Assembly: GCA_048058975.1 (NCBI GenBank)
Contig: JBLLNP010000003.1
Location: forward strand, 136,250-200,249
Reading direction: 5' to 3'
From: RHLJ01 sp048058975
GTDB lineage: Bacteria > Bacteroidota > Rhodothermia > Balneolales > Balneolaceae
DNA length: 64,000 nt
In this document: positions 46,126-54,840 of the stretch, one piece after another
Layout of the letters: every line of letters starts with the position of its first letter
Position numbering within the stretch: position 1 is the first letter of the stretch
The notes under the pieces: generated by a model
Database searches by the model: none
What the model was told of the DNA's origin: nothing
Seen by the model: the letters and a program-made list of their open reading frames with translations, nothing else
Position numbers and translations under genes: made by a program

Positions 46126-49100
46126 TTAGTCTAAATGGATTTCAAGACCGAGACCCATAAGCTCCCGGAGTAATACCTTGAATGATTCCGGAACGTCTCC
46201 ATCAGGAAGGTTTTCACCTTTTACAATGGCTTCATAAACTTTGGAACGCCCTTTTACATCATCACTTTTTACAGTGAGCATTTCTTTCAGGATGCTGGAA
46301 GCACCATATGCATACAGTGCCCAAACCTCCATCTCACCAAGTCGCTGGCCACCAAACTGAGCTTTACCGCCCAATGGTTGCTGCGTAATAAGCGAGTATG
46401 GCCCGATAGAACGGGAGTGCATCTTATCCTGAACCAAGTGATTCAGTTTGATCATGTAGATGTAACCCACAGTAGTTTTCTGAGAGAATGGCTCTCCGGA
46501 ACGACCATCGTACAGGTTAACACGTCCATCTTCAGGAAGTCCTGCCGCGCGAAGCTGTTCTTTTACATCATCCATACTTGCGCCGTCAAAAACTGGTGAA
46601 GCGAATGTTGTTCCTAACTTTTTAGCAGCCCATCCGAGAATGGTTTCATAAATCTGACCAAGATTCATACGAGAAGGTACACCAAGTGGGTTGAGACAGA
46701 TGTCAACCGGGGTACCATCTTCCATAAATGGCATATCTTCAACAGGTACGATCTTAGCAACAACACCTTTATTACCGTGACGGCCTGCCATCTTATCACC
46801 CACCTGAAGTTTACGCTTCTTAGCGATATAAACTTTGGCTTTCTGGATGATTCCCGGAGGAAGCTCGTCTCCTACCTGAATCGCAAATGTTCTACGCTTA
46901 GCTTCGCTATCAATTTCACGACGAAGCTCTCTGTAATTGTGGAACAACAGTTTTACATGCTCAACGAGATCTTTATCTGTTGCCCAGTCAATGTTTTCAT
47001 TGATGTTTACAGGATCAATTTCTTCGAATACAGACTTCTTGTATTTCTCACCTTTCGGGATCAGCTCAACATTGCTATAATCAAGAACGCCCGGAGATGT
47101 TTTGTCTCGAAGTAGCGAGTACATCTTGTCGGCCCATTGCTGGTTCAATTCAGCCAGTTTCTGGGAATGACGCTCTTGCTCCTGCTCAACACGCTTTTTC
47201 TCTTCTTTTCTTGAAACAAGTTCATCACGTTTTCTGCTGAAAAGCTTAGTGTTGATTACTGTACCTGAAACGCCCGGAGGTGTTTTCAGAGAAGCATCTT
47301 TTACATCACCGGCCTTATCACCAAAGATTGCACGAAGAAGTTTCTCTTCAGGAGTTGGATCCGTTTCACCTTTAGGAGTGATTTTACCCACAAGAATGTC
47401 TCCCGGATTGATTTTCGCACCAATGCGAATCATACCCTGCTCATTCAAGTTACGGGTTGCTTCTTCACTAACATTAGGGATTTCGCGGGTTAGCTCTTCT
47501 TCACCACGCTTGGTATCACGAACTTGTTGTTCAAATTCCGTTACGTGAATAGAAGTGTAAATATCTTCCTGAACGATTCGCTCAGAAATTACAATCGCAT
47601 CCTCGAAGTTATAACCTCTCCAAGGCATGAACGCTACAAGAAGGTTACGACCAAGAGCAAGCTCTCCACCATCGGTAGAACAACCATCAACAATTGCCTG
47701 ATCTTTTTTAACCTTGTCGCCTACTTTTACAATCGGGCGCTGGTTAGTAGCTGTATCCTGGTTAGTTCTTGTGAACTTCTCCAAGTTGTAGGTTTTAATA
47801 CCACCATCAAAATAACAGTGCTGCTCAGTCTCAGTTCGGTCGTATTTAACACGAACTTCAGTTGCACTTACATATACCACTTCGCCATCGGCTTCTGCAG
47901 TAATAATTGCACGTGAATCACGAGCGGCACGATGCTCCAGACCGGTTCCAACCACAGGCGCTTCCGGACGAAGCAGTGGAACGGCCTGACGTTGCATGTT
48001 CGAGCCCATCAATGCACGGTTTGCATCATCATGCTCAATAAATGGAATTAAAGCTGCTGCCAACGAGGTAATCTGGTTGGTAGCAACGTCCATGAATTCG
48101 ATTTCCTCTTTCTTTGCATTCGAGTAGTTACCCTCACGCATTCTGGAGAAAACCATTTCATTTTTAAACATTCCTTTGTCGTCGAGCTCAGCGTTCGCCT
48201 GCGCGATTACTGTTTCGTCTTCCTGCTCGGCAGCAAGATACTCAACCGACTTACTCACTTTACCATCTTTCACTTTGCGGTACGGAGTCTCAATAAATCC
48301 GAAGTCGTTCACTTTCGCATGAATACAGAGCGAAGAAATAAGACCAATGTTCGGGCCTTCCGGTGTTTCAATCGGACAAAGACGACCATAGTGAGTGTAG
48401 TGAACGTCACGAACCTCGAAACCGGCACGCTCACGAGTAAGACCACCAGGACCAAGTGCAGACATACGACGCTTGTGCGTCAACTCAGCAAGTGGGTTGG
48501 TTTGATCCATAAACTGAGAAAGCTGATTGGTACCGAAGAAGGTGTTAATCACGCTCGAAATAGTACGCGCGTTCACCAAATCCTGAGGGGTAAGCTGCTC
48601 AGCGTCGCGAGAGTTCATTCTCTCTTTAATAGTTCTGGCCATACGAGCCAAACCAATTGCAAATTGCTGCCCAAGTTGCTCGCCTACAGTTCGAATACGT
48701 CTGTTACTTAAATGGTCAATATCATCAACCTGAGACTTAAGGTTTTTAAGACGAATCACTTCTTTGATGATCGCTACGATATCTTCTTTAGTCAAATACT
48801 GAACATCCGTGGCATCAAGGCGAAGTCGTTTGTTCAATCGGTAACGACCTACTTCACCAAGATCATATTTTTTATCGCTGAAGAATAATCTTTCAAGAAT
48901 AGCACGAGATGTTTCCGGATCCGGCATTTCTCCGGACCGGATTTGCTGATACACTTCACCAAGTGCAGAGTGCTCATCCCATGTAGGATCTTTTCTAAGC
49001 GTGTTCATTACAACAGAACGCTCAGATTCTTCAGCAGAAATTTTCTGTACAAGAACGGTTTTTACATCCGCTTCCTTCAACATTCCGTAGTCATCTTCTG

Positions 49101-49950
49101 TTAGTTGATGATCACGTTCGAATACAATCTTTCTGTTGAGAGCCTCGGCTACTTCACCGGTTTCATCGTCAACAATTTCCTCCATTTCTTCGACGATGAT
49201 ATTCTGAGCAAGTCTCTGACCTACAAGCTTCTTGTTGTAATCAGGCTTACTTCCGAATTTAATTTCATCAGAAAGCTCGAACAAACTTAACAGCTCGATA
49301 TCAGAAGAATAGCCTAAAGCTCTTAATAGCGTAGTGGCAGGTATCTTTTTCTTTCTATCGATGTAAGCCCAAAGAACGTCACGGATGTCAGTAGTAAATT
49401 CAATCCAAGATCCTTTAAATGGAATAACTCGTGCGGAATATAACTGAGTACCATTCGGGTGAACAGACTGGCCAAAGAATACACCGGGTGAACGGTGCAG
49501 TTGGCTTACGATTACTCGTTCAGCTCCATTAATAATGAAAGTACCACGATTGGTCATCCACGGCAGGTCTCCTAAGAACACTTCCTGCTCGATGGTTTCG
49601 CTTGCTTCGTCACTATCATCTACAGATGAAAGGCGTAGCTTCGCTTTTAATGGTACCGAATATGTTAGCCCTCGATCCTGGCATTCTTTAATTGTGTAAC
49701 GGGGCACGTCAACATTGTAATAAAGAAATTCAAGAATGTGAGTCTCTCTTGTATCCTGTATAGGAAAATTCTCATTGAAAATTCTTTGCAGCCCTTGATT
49801 TGCACGTTCATTTGGTGCAATATCGAGTTGAACGAATTTTTCAAAAGACTCTAATTGGATATCCAGAAAATCCGGATAGTCTAAAACATGTTGTGTGCGC
49901 CCAAAAGATTGGCGTTCCGTATTTGGAATAATTTGCATCTTCTTGCTCAA
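46126..49950 (-). CDS. rpoB: DNA-directed RNA polymerase beta subunit
   Basis: 1274 aa, TTG start (49950-49948) chosen because AAGGAGAGG lies just upstream; the in-frame ATG four codons later is too far from it. The rifampicin region is wild type: QLSQFMDQTNPL, THKRRMSALGPGG (Asp, His and Ser of the classical resistance positions kept). PETPEGPNIGLI-like ETPEGPNIGL, GDKMAGRHGNKG and EMEVWALYAYGAS are further anchors. No large lineage-specific insertion is obvious apart from a charged region about 985-1030 (KRDELVSRKEEKKRVEQEQER). Separated from rplL by 135 bases with a strong hairpin; forms the core enzyme with rpoC. Confidence 0.98.
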   Translation of the reverse strand: MSKKMQIIPNTERQSFGRTQHVLDYPDFLDIQLESFEKFVQLDIAPNERANQGLQRIFNENFPIQDTRETHILEFLYYNVDVPRYTIKECQDRGLTYSVPLKAKLRLSSVDDSDEASETIEQEVFLGDLPWMTNRGTFIINGAERVIVSQLHRSPGVFFGQSVHPNGTQLYSARVIPFKGSWIEFTTDIRDVLWAYIDRKKKIPATTLLRALGYSSDIELLSLFELSDEIKFGSKPDYNKKLVGQRLAQNIIVEEMEEIVDDETGEVAEALNRKIVFERDHQLTEDDYGMLKEADVKTVLVQKISAEESERSVVMNTLRKDPTWDEHSALGEVYQQIRSGEMPDPETSRAILERLFFSDKKYDLGEVGRYRLNKRLRLDATDVQYLTKEDIVAIIKEVIRLKNLKSQVDDIDHLSNRRIRTVGEQLGQQFAIGLARMARTIKERMNSRDAEQLTPQDLVNARTISSVINTFFGTNQLSQFMDQTNPLAELTHKRRMSALGPGGLTRERAGFEVRDVHYTHYGRLCPIETPEGPNIGLISSLCIHAKVNDFGFIETPYRKVKDGKVSKSVEYLAAEQEDETVIAQANAELDDKGMFKNEMVFSRMREGNYSNAKKEEIEFMDVATNQITSLAAALIPFIEHDDANRALMGSNMQRQAVPLLRPEAPVVGTGLEHRAARDSRAIITAEADGEVVYVSATEVRVKYDRTETEQHCYFDGGIKTYNLEKFTRTNQDTATNQRPIVKVGDKVKKDQAIVDGCSTDGGELALGRNLLVAFMPWRGYNFEDAIVISERIVQEDIYTSIHVTEFEQQVRDTKRGEEELTREIPNVSEEATRNLNEQGMIRIGAKINPGDILVGKITPKGETDPTPEEKLLRAIFGDKAGDVKDASLKTPPGVSGTVINTKLFSRKRDELVSRKEEKKRVEQEQERHSQKLAELNQQWADKMYSLLRDKTSPGVLDYSNVELIPKGEKYKKSVFEEIDPVNINENIDWATDKDLVEHVKLLFHNYRELRREIDSEAKRRTFAIQVGDELPPGIIQKAKVYIAKKRKLQVGDKMAGRHGNKGVVAKIVPVEDMPFMEDGTPVDICLNPLGVPSRMNLGQIYETILGWAAKKLGTTFASPVFDGASMDDVKEQLRAAGLPEDGRVNLYDGRSGEPFSQKTTVGYIYMIKLNHLVQDKMHSRSIGPYSLITQQPLGGKAQFGGQRLGEMEVWALYAYGASSILKEMLTVKSDDVKGRSKVYEAIVKGENLPDGDVPESFKVLLRELMGLGLEIHLD

Positions 49951-50032
49951 AAGGAACCTCTCCTTTTAGTTGAAGGGTGATTGTACAGTAAAAACCCGTG
50001 ATAACTCAGGGGTTAAGTGATATAGACGCCAA

Positions 50033-50062
50033 TAGCCAATGCCGTTTTCACGACATTGGCTA
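50033..50062 (-). other. rplL-rpoB intercistronic hairpin (possible processing or attenuation site)
   Basis: Perfect 9-bp stem TAGCCAATG (50033-50041)/CATTGGCTA (50054-50062) with a 12-base loop, 24 bases after the rplL stop. There is no T run after it on the minus strand, so it is not a typical terminator. In E. coli the equivalent spacer carries an attenuator and RNase III site that set the ratio between ribosomal protein and polymerase synthesis; a similar role is inferred by position. Confidence 0.55.
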
Positions 50063-50085
50063 CCAACGAAATGTAAACAAAGTGC

Positions 50086-50466
50086 TTATTTGAGCTCTAC
50101 AGTAGCTCCAGCTTCTTCAAGCTTGCTTTTGATCTCTTCAGCTTCTGCTTTAGATACAGCTTCCTTAACAGTGTTAGGGGCACCATCTACAAGTTCTTTA
50201 GCTTCTTTAAGACCCAGGCCAGTAATACCGCGTACTTCTTTAATTACAGCGATTTTCTTAGCGCCAGCTACAGTTAGTACTACGTCAAACTCAGTTTGCT
50301 CTTCTCCACCAGCAGCGTCTCCACCACCAACAGCAGGTCCAGCAACAGCTACAGCAGCAGCTGCAGGTTTAATTCCGTAGTCGTTTTCTAGAACTTGTGC
50401 AAGTTCATTAGCTTCTTTGATAGTTAGGTTGACAAGCTCTTCAGCTAGTTTGTTAACGTCAGCCAT
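50086..50466 (-). CDS. rplL: 50S ribosomal protein L7/L12
   Basis: 126 aa. N-terminal dimerisation helices (1-35), Ala/Gly hinge (about 36-57), and the C-terminal factor-binding domain (EKTEFDVVL-like EEQTEFDVVL, KKIAVIKEVRGITGLGLKEAKELV, EEIKSKLEEAGATVELK). CTGGAGAT precedes the ATG. It forms the ribosomal stalk with L10 and recruits GTPase factors such as EF-Tu encoded upstream in this cluster. It follows rplJ by 49 bases. Confidence 0.98.
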   Translation of the reverse strand: MADVNKLAEELVNLTIKEANELAQVLENDYGIKPAAAAVAVAGPAVGGGDAAGGEEQTEFDVVLTVAGAKKIAVIKEVRGITGLGLKEAKELVDGAPNTVKEAVSKAEAEEIKSKLEEAGATVELK

Positions 50467-50515
50467 TTTTATCTCCAGTTGTTTTTTTAGTAAAATTCTT
50501 AGTTGATATAAGGGG

Positions 50516-51040
50516 TTATTTTTCGCCTTTTTCAGCGATTGCTTTTACAGCACCGACAAGGTTAGATCCCTGCGCGTTGATTGCACCAAGTACATTCGAC
50601 ATTGGGGCGGCAAGTAAACCAAGGATATCGCCAATGATCTCGTTTTTCGATTTCATTGAAGCGAGTGCATCAAGCTTATCTTCTCCGTAAAACTCACCAT
50701 CAACGATGGCTGCTTTAAACTGAGGCTTGTTGTTATTTTCCTTGATAAAATCTTTTAAAACCTTTGCAGGTGCAGATAATTCTTCTTCAACAAACGCGAA
50801 TGCATTTTGCTCATTCAAAGAAGGAATTACGGAATCATATCCGCCTACCTCTTCCATAGCAAGTTTCATCAGTTTGTTCTTATATACTTTGAAGAAGACA
50901 TTTCCCTTACGAAATGCACCACGCAGCTTATTAGCTTCAGCCACAGACATTCCTGAATAGTTGGTAACGTAAATTGCGTTAGCGCTATTCAGCTTTTCTG
51001 TGATTTCATCTATCACTGCTTTCTTTTCGGCAGTTGGCAT
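50516..51040 (-). CDS. rplJ: 50S ribosomal protein L10
   Basis: 174 aa, start ATG 51040 with TTAGGAGGAATTAA upstream. N-terminal L10 domain with TNYSGMSVAEANKLRGAFRK and VYKNKLMKLAMEEVG, then the L12-binding C-terminal helix (about 130-165). It anchors L7/L12 to the 23S rRNA stalk base. Only 13 bases separate it from rplA, so the classical long L10 leader found in E. coli is absent here and L10 autoregulation would need another site. Confidence 0.97.
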   Translation of the reverse strand: MPTAEKKAVIDEITEKLNSANAIYVTNYSGMSVAEANKLRGAFRKGNVFFKVYKNKLMKLAMEEVGGYDSVIPSLNEQNAFAFVEEELSAPAKVLKDFIKENNNKPQFKAAIVDGEFYGEDKLDALASMKSKNEIIGDILGLLAAPMSNVLGAINAQGSNLVGAVKAIAEKGEK

Positions 51041-51053
51041 AATTTAATTCCTC

Positions 51054-51755
51054 CTAATTAAGAGATGTAACTGCGGTTCTGCTTATCGGAATGCTTGGCC
51101 CCATTGTACTGCTCATAAATACGCTCTTAACGTAAATACCTTTTGCAGATGAAGGTTTTAAACGCATAACAGTATGAAGAAATGCTTCCGCATTTTCTTT
51201 CAAATCGTTCGCGTTAAAACTTACCTTTCCAACAGATGTATGGAGGATTCCGGTTTTATCAACACGGAAATCAATTTGTCCGGCTTTAACCTGTTTAACA
51301 GCAGCAGCCACATCCATTGTTACAGTTCCACTTTTGGGGTTTGGCATCAATCCGCGAGGACCTAAAAAGCGTCCAAGCTTACCGAGTTTGCCCATTACAT
51401 CCGGCGTAGCGATAATCACATCGATTTCCGCCCAGCCTTCTTCAATTTTTGCGATATATTCATCCAAGCCTACATAGTCTGCGCCAGCTTCAGTAGCTTC
51501 ACCTTGTTTAGCCTCGTTAACGAGAGCCAACACCCGCACTTCTTTACCGGTTCCGTGAGGTAAACTCACCGTACCGCGTACCATCTGATCTGCATGTCGC
51601 GGATCTACACCCAAACGGATGTCGATATCGACAGAAGCATCAAAGCTGGTAGTGGATGTCTTTTTAACAAGGTCACAAGCTTCTTCCAGAGTATATTCTA
51701 CTTCCGGATTTACCAGCGCTGCGGCCTGTTCATATTTTTTTCCTCTTTTTGCCAT
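51054..51755 (-). CDS. rplA: 50S ribosomal protein L1
   Basis: 233 aa. L1 signature regions: FDASVDIDIRLGVDPRHADQ, VRGTVSLPHGTGK, PDVMGKLGKLGRFLGPRGLMPNPK and a C-terminal VYVKSVFMSSTMGPSIPI-like segment. It binds the 23S rRNA L1 stalk and, in many bacteria, represses its own rplKA message; I looked for but could not identify an L1-binding mimic in the short rplK leader. It follows rplK by 14 bases. Confidence 0.97.
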   Translation of the reverse strand: MAKRGKKYEQAAALVNPEVEYTLEEACDLVKKTSTTSFDASVDIDIRLGVDPRHADQMVRGTVSLPHGTGKEVRVLALVNEAKQGEATEAGADYVGLDEYIAKIEEGWAEIDVIIATPDVMGKLGKLGRFLGPRGLMPNPKSGTVTMDVAAAVKQVKAGQIDFRVDKTGILHTSVGKVSFNANDLKENAEAFLHTVMRLKPSSAKGIYVKSVFMSSTMGPSIPISRTAVTSLN

Positions 51756-51769
51756 GAGTTCTATTTCCT

Positions 51770-52201
51770 TTACCTGTCGCGGTTAACTCTAAGACCCATA
51801 CTACGAGCCGTACCTGCAATCATCTCTGCAGCAGCTTCAACGTCGAACGCATTTAAGTCCTCCATTTTCTGCTCAGCGATTTCTTTGCACTGGCTCCAGG
51901 TTACCGTTCCCACTTTAACGCGGTTTGGTTCACCTGAGCCGGATTTAAGTTTCGCTGCTTGCTTGAGAAGAACTGGCGCTGGCGGGGTTTTAGTCTTAAA
52001 TGTAAAAGACTTGTCCGCAAACACAGTAATCTCTACAGGGATAACCGTTCCGGCTTTGTCCTGAGTCTTAGCATTAAAGGCTTTACAAAACTCCATAATG
52101 TTGATACCTGCCTGACCGAGCGCCGGTCCCACAGGAGGAGCAGGGTTTGCCTGCCCGCCAACTATTTGGAGCTTCAGGATTCTTTCAACTTTTTTAGCCA
52201 T
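51770..52201 (-). CDS. rplK: 50S ribosomal protein L11
   Basis: 143 aa. The proline-rich N-terminal domain has GGQANPAPPVGPALGQAGIN and IMEFCKAFNAKTQ; the C-terminal rRNA-binding domain has KTPPAPVLLKQAAKLKSGSGEP and AGTARSMGLRV. It forms the GTPase-associated centre with 23S rRNA and L10. A 75-base spacer separates it from nusG; no strong promoter was recognised there. Confidence 0.97.
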   Translation of the reverse strand: MAKKVERILKLQIVGGQANPAPPVGPALGQAGINIMEFCKAFNAKTQDKAGTVIPVEITVFADKSFTFKTKTPPAPVLLKQAAKLKSGSGEPNRVKVGTVTWSQCKEIAEQKMEDLNAFDVEAAAEMIAGTARSMGLRVNRDR

Positions 52202-52276
52202 GGATTCTCAGGATCCTATTCTATTTATATAACTTCAGTTTATCGCGTAATAGCTAGTGTGCATCAACTAGGTTCT

Positions 52277-52831
52277 TTATGTAGCGGATTCAACTTGGTT
52301 CACATCCACTTCCACAGGAGTACGTCGTCCAAAAATGCTCACCAACACACGGAGCTTTAATTTCTCTGGATTCACTTCCTGTACCGTTCCATCGAAATCT
52401 TTGAACGGTCCGGATATCACTTTTACCAAGTCGCCTTCGCTGTACGGAATTTCAACATTCCGCATTTCATCTCCTGCTTCCTGCACTCGCCCAATGATGC
52501 GTTGAACTTCGTGCTTTTTCAGCGGAGTGGGCACCGTTTCATTTTTCCCTTTCAAAAATCCCAAACAGGACGGCGCACTTTGTATGAGGTTATTAACCTC
52601 TTCGTCATAATGAGTATTTAACAAGATATAGCCCGGGAAGAAATTCTTCTCCCTGGTGCGCTTCTTGCCACCACGAATCTCTACCACAGTCTCGGTTGGA
52701 ACAAGTACATCAATTACTTTATCTCCAAGATCCTGCTCTTCGATTTCGCGATCGAGAAACTCTTTTACTTTTTTTTCATGGCTGGAAAAGCAGCGAACCA
52801 CATACCATCCATGTTCCAGTTCTTTACTCAT
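52277..52831 (-). CDS. nusG: Transcription termination/antitermination protein NusG
   Basis: 184 aa. N-terminal NGN domain (about 6-120: WYVVRCFSSHEKKVKEFLDRE, PGYILLNTHYD, SCLGFLKGKNETVPTPL) and a C-terminal KOW domain (about 128-178: EGDLVKVISGPFKDFDGTVQEV, KLRVLVSIFGRRTPVEVD). NusG binds RNA polymerase and links it to Rho, the ribosome or S10. Its start codon overlaps the secE stop by one base (TAATG). Confidence 0.97.
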   Translation of the reverse strand: MSKELEHGWYVVRCFSSHEKKVKEFLDREIEEQDLGDKVIDVLVPTETVVEIRGGKKRTREKNFFPGYILLNTHYDEEVNNLIQSAPSCLGFLKGKNETVPTPLKKHEVQRIIGRVQEAGDEMRNVEIPYSEGDLVKVISGPFKDFDGTVQEVNPEKLKLRVLVSIFGRRTPVEVDVNQVESAT

Positions 52832-53013
52832 TATTGATAAATAGCTTCTAGTACTGTGCTGTAAACCTGATCAATTCCGAAAATAAATGCGGATACGATG
52901 ATCGAGAATACGACTACAATAATTGTATTATCTACTAATTCCTTTTGAGTTGGCCAAGCTACTTTCTTGAACTCATTACCAACACTCTCAAAAAAATTTA
53001 TAAGTTTTTCCAT
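52831..53013 (-). CDS. secE: Preprotein translocase subunit SecE
   Basis: 60 aa, the short single-helix type of SecE: amphipathic helix FFESVGNEFKKVAWPTQKEL followed by one membrane segment (about 29-50, IIVVVFSIIVSAFIFGIDQVY). It stabilises the SecYEG translocon. The position between tRNA-Trp and nusG is the conserved one, which supports the call despite the short length. Confidence 0.95.
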   Translation of the reverse strand: MEKLINFFESVGNEFKKVAWPTQKELVDNTIIVVVFSIIVSAFIFGIDQVYSTVLEAIYQ

Positions 53014-53034
53014 GTTACAGTACTACTTAGTTTG

Positions 53035-53107
53035 CACGGGTGGAGAGACTCGAACTCCCGACACCTGGTTTTGGAGACCAGTGCTCTACCAACTGAGCTA
53101 CACCCGT
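53035..53107 (-). tRNA. tRNA-Trp (anticodon CCA)
   Basis: Minus-strand cloverleaf: acceptor ACGGGTG with CACCCGT, discriminator G, anticodon stem CTGGT/ACCAG around loop CTCCAAA (anticodon CCA), T loop TTCGAGT. CCA end not encoded. It sits between tuf and secE, a common bacterial arrangement. Confidence 0.96.
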
Positions 53108-53119
53108 AGATACACACAA

Positions 53120-53145
53120 GAGTAGGCGACCAAAGTCACCTACTC
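53120..53145 (-). other. Hairpin between tuf and tRNA-Trp
   Basis: Stem GAGTAGG/CCTACTC (53120-53126 with 53139-53145), extended inward by GAC/GTC past a single mismatch. No T run follows on the minus strand, so it may be a processing structure between the tuf mRNA and the tRNA, rather than a terminator. Function is inferred from position only. Confidence 0.4.
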
Positions 53146-53174
53146 CAGATGTGCTGTCAATATGTGTTCTTAGA

Positions 53175-54362
53175 TTAATCTAAGATTTTAGTTACAACAC
53201 CGGCACCTACGGTACGGCCACCCTCACGGATCGCAAATCGCAATCCTTCTTCCATCGCTACCGGCTGGATCAACTCCACAGATAGCTTCACGTTATCACC
53301 AGGCATTACCATCTCCACTCCGCTTGGAAGCTCACATGCTCCGGTTACGTCAGTCGTTCTGAAGTAGAACTGTGGACGGTAGCCTTTGAAGAATGGCGTG
53401 TGTCGTCCACCTTCGTCTTTGCTCAATACGTACACTTCACACTCAAACTTCTTGTGCGGCTTAATTGAACCCGGCTTACATAATACCATTCCACGCTGAA
53501 TCTGCTCTTTGTTGATTCCACGAAGCAGGATACCTGCGTTGTCGCCGGCTTGTCCCTGGTCAAGAAGACGTCGGAACATCTCGATACCGGTTACTACACT
53601 CTTCAGCGGGGCTTCGATAATCCCTACGATTTCGATCTCGTCGTTAAGCTTCAGAATACCACGCTCGATACGACCTGTTGCTACGGTTCCACGACCTGTG
53701 ATAGAGAACACGTCTTCTACCGGCATCAGGAATGGCTTGTCTACATCACGCTCTGGCGTTGGGATGGTTTCGTCAACGGCTGAGATTAATTCTACAATTT
53801 TCTCTTCCCACTGGGCTTCGCCGTTCAGCGCGCCAAGAGCAGAACCCTGGATCACAGGAATATCATCACCATCAAATTCGTAGGAAGATAGCAGCTCACG
53901 TACTTCAAGCTCTACCAGCTCCAGAAGTTCTTCGTCATCCACTAAATCCACTTTGTTCATGAATACCACGATTTGAGGTACTCCTACCTGACGGGCAAGA
54001 AGGATGTGCTCACGGGTTTGTGGCATAGGACCATCGGTGGCTGCTACTACTAAAATAGCACCGTCCATCTGAGCCGCTCCGGTTACCATGTTCTTTACGT
54101 AATCGGCGTGGCCCGGGCAGTCTACGTGTGCGTAGTGACGCTCTCCGGATTCGTATTCCACGTGCGCCGTCGCAATGGTTATCCCACGCTCGCGCTCTTC
54201 CGGTGCATTGTCAATCTGATCAAACGCCTGCGCTACCCCACCGTAGGTCTTCGCCATTACAGTAGTGATCGCCGCAGTCAACGTTGTCTTTCCGTGATCT
54301 ACGTGTCCAATGGTTCCCACATTCACGTGTGGCTTGGTGCGTTGAAAGGTCTCTTTTGCCAT
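53175..54362 (-). CDS. tuf: Elongation factor Tu
   Basis: 395 aa. GTPase motifs: GHVDHGKTTLTAAI (G1), TIATAHVEYE region (G2), DCPGHADYVKN (G3), NKVDLVDDEE (G4) and GSALGA (G5), followed by domains II and III (GTVATGRIERG, RPQFYFRTTDVTG, PGDNVKLSVELI). It carries aminoacyl-tRNA to the ribosome. No clear Shine-Dalgarno site is visible before its ATG, although the gene must be strongly expressed. It follows four tRNA genes and precedes tRNA-Trp in the same transcription direction. Confidence 0.98.
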   Translation of the reverse strand: MAKETFQRTKPHVNVGTIGHVDHGKTTLTAAITTVMAKTYGGVAQAFDQIDNAPEERERGITIATAHVEYESGERHYAHVDCPGHADYVKNMVTGAAQMDGAILVVAATDGPMPQTREHILLARQVGVPQIVVFMNKVDLVDDEELLELVELEVRELLSSYEFDGDDIPVIQGSALGALNGEAQWEEKIVELISAVDETIPTPERDVDKPFLMPVEDVFSITGRGTVATGRIERGILKLNDEIEIVGIIEAPLKSVVTGIEMFRRLLDQGQAGDNAGILLRGINKEQIQRGMVLCKPGSIKPHKKFECEVYVLSKDEGGRHTPFFKGYRPQFYFRTTDVTGACELPSGVEMVMPGDNVKLSVELIQPVAMEEGLRFAIREGGRTVGAGVVTKILD

Positions 54363-54419
54363 GATTAAATCTAGTTATGTGTATTGTTAAAAATTGTCTT
54401 CCGCATCTATCAACAACAG

Positions 54420-54491
<72 letters not shown>

Positions 54492-54503
54492 TTAGTTTTT
54501 TTG

Positions 54504-54576
54504 AGCGAGCGACCGGGATCGAACCGGCAACATTCAGCTTGGAAGGCTGACACTCTACCAATTGAGTTACGCTCGC
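54504..54576 (-). tRNA. tRNA-Gly (anticodon TCC)
   Basis: Acceptor GCGAGCG with CGCTCGC, anticodon stem TCAGC/GCTGA, loop CTTCCAA (anticodon TCC), T loop TTCGATC. CCA is not encoded. Twelve bases separate it from tRNA-Thr(GGT); position equals E. coli glyT. Confidence 0.95.
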
Positions 54577-54593
54577 TAATCAAAATGTCAATG

Positions 54594-54676
54594 TGGGGAG
54601 AGCAGGATTCGAACCTACGAAGTCGTAAGACAACAGATTTACAGTCTGCCCCAGTTGGCCGCTTTGGTATCTCCCC
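54594..54676 (-). tRNA. tRNA-Tyr (anticodon GTA)
   Basis: 83-nt class II tRNA with a long variable arm (GTCTTACGAC region). Acceptor GGGGAGA with TCTCCCC, anticodon stem GCAGA/TCTGT, loop CTGTAAA (anticodon GTA), T loop TTCGAAT. Position equals E. coli tyrU. Confidence 0.95.
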
Positions 54677-54691
54677 AATTTTCACAAGTTG

Positions 54692-54764
54692 AGCCAGTGA
54701 CCGGATTCGAACCGATGACCGACGGTTTACAAAACCGTTGCTCTACCAACTGAGCTACACTGGC
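54692..54764 (-). tRNA. tRNA-Thr (anticodon TGT)
   Basis: Acceptor GCCAGTG with CACTGGC, anticodon stem ACGGT/ACCGT, loop TTTGTAA (anticodon TGT), T loop TTCGAAT. First gene of the tRNA-tuf string, about 20 bases below the promoter at 54783-54811. Position equals E. coli thrU. Confidence 0.95.
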
Positions 54765-54782
54765 TTTTTGCGAAAGACTTCA

Positions 54783-54811
54783 AAAATACCTATGTATCTA
54801 AAGATTGTCAA
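54783..54811 (-). promoter_or_regulatory. Promoter of the tRNA-tuf(-secE-nusG) transcription unit
   Basis: On the minus strand: -35 TTGACA (54811-54806), a 17-base spacer, -10 TATTTT (54788-54783) followed by TG (54782-54781). The -35 is a perfect sigma-70 box. The extended -10 TATTTTTG also fits the TAnnTTTG consensus of Bacteroidota. Transcription would start about 54775, about 10 bases before the first tRNA. Confidence 0.85.
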
Positions 54812-54840
54812 CATTTAAAGCATAAAAATTTTCTGACTTT

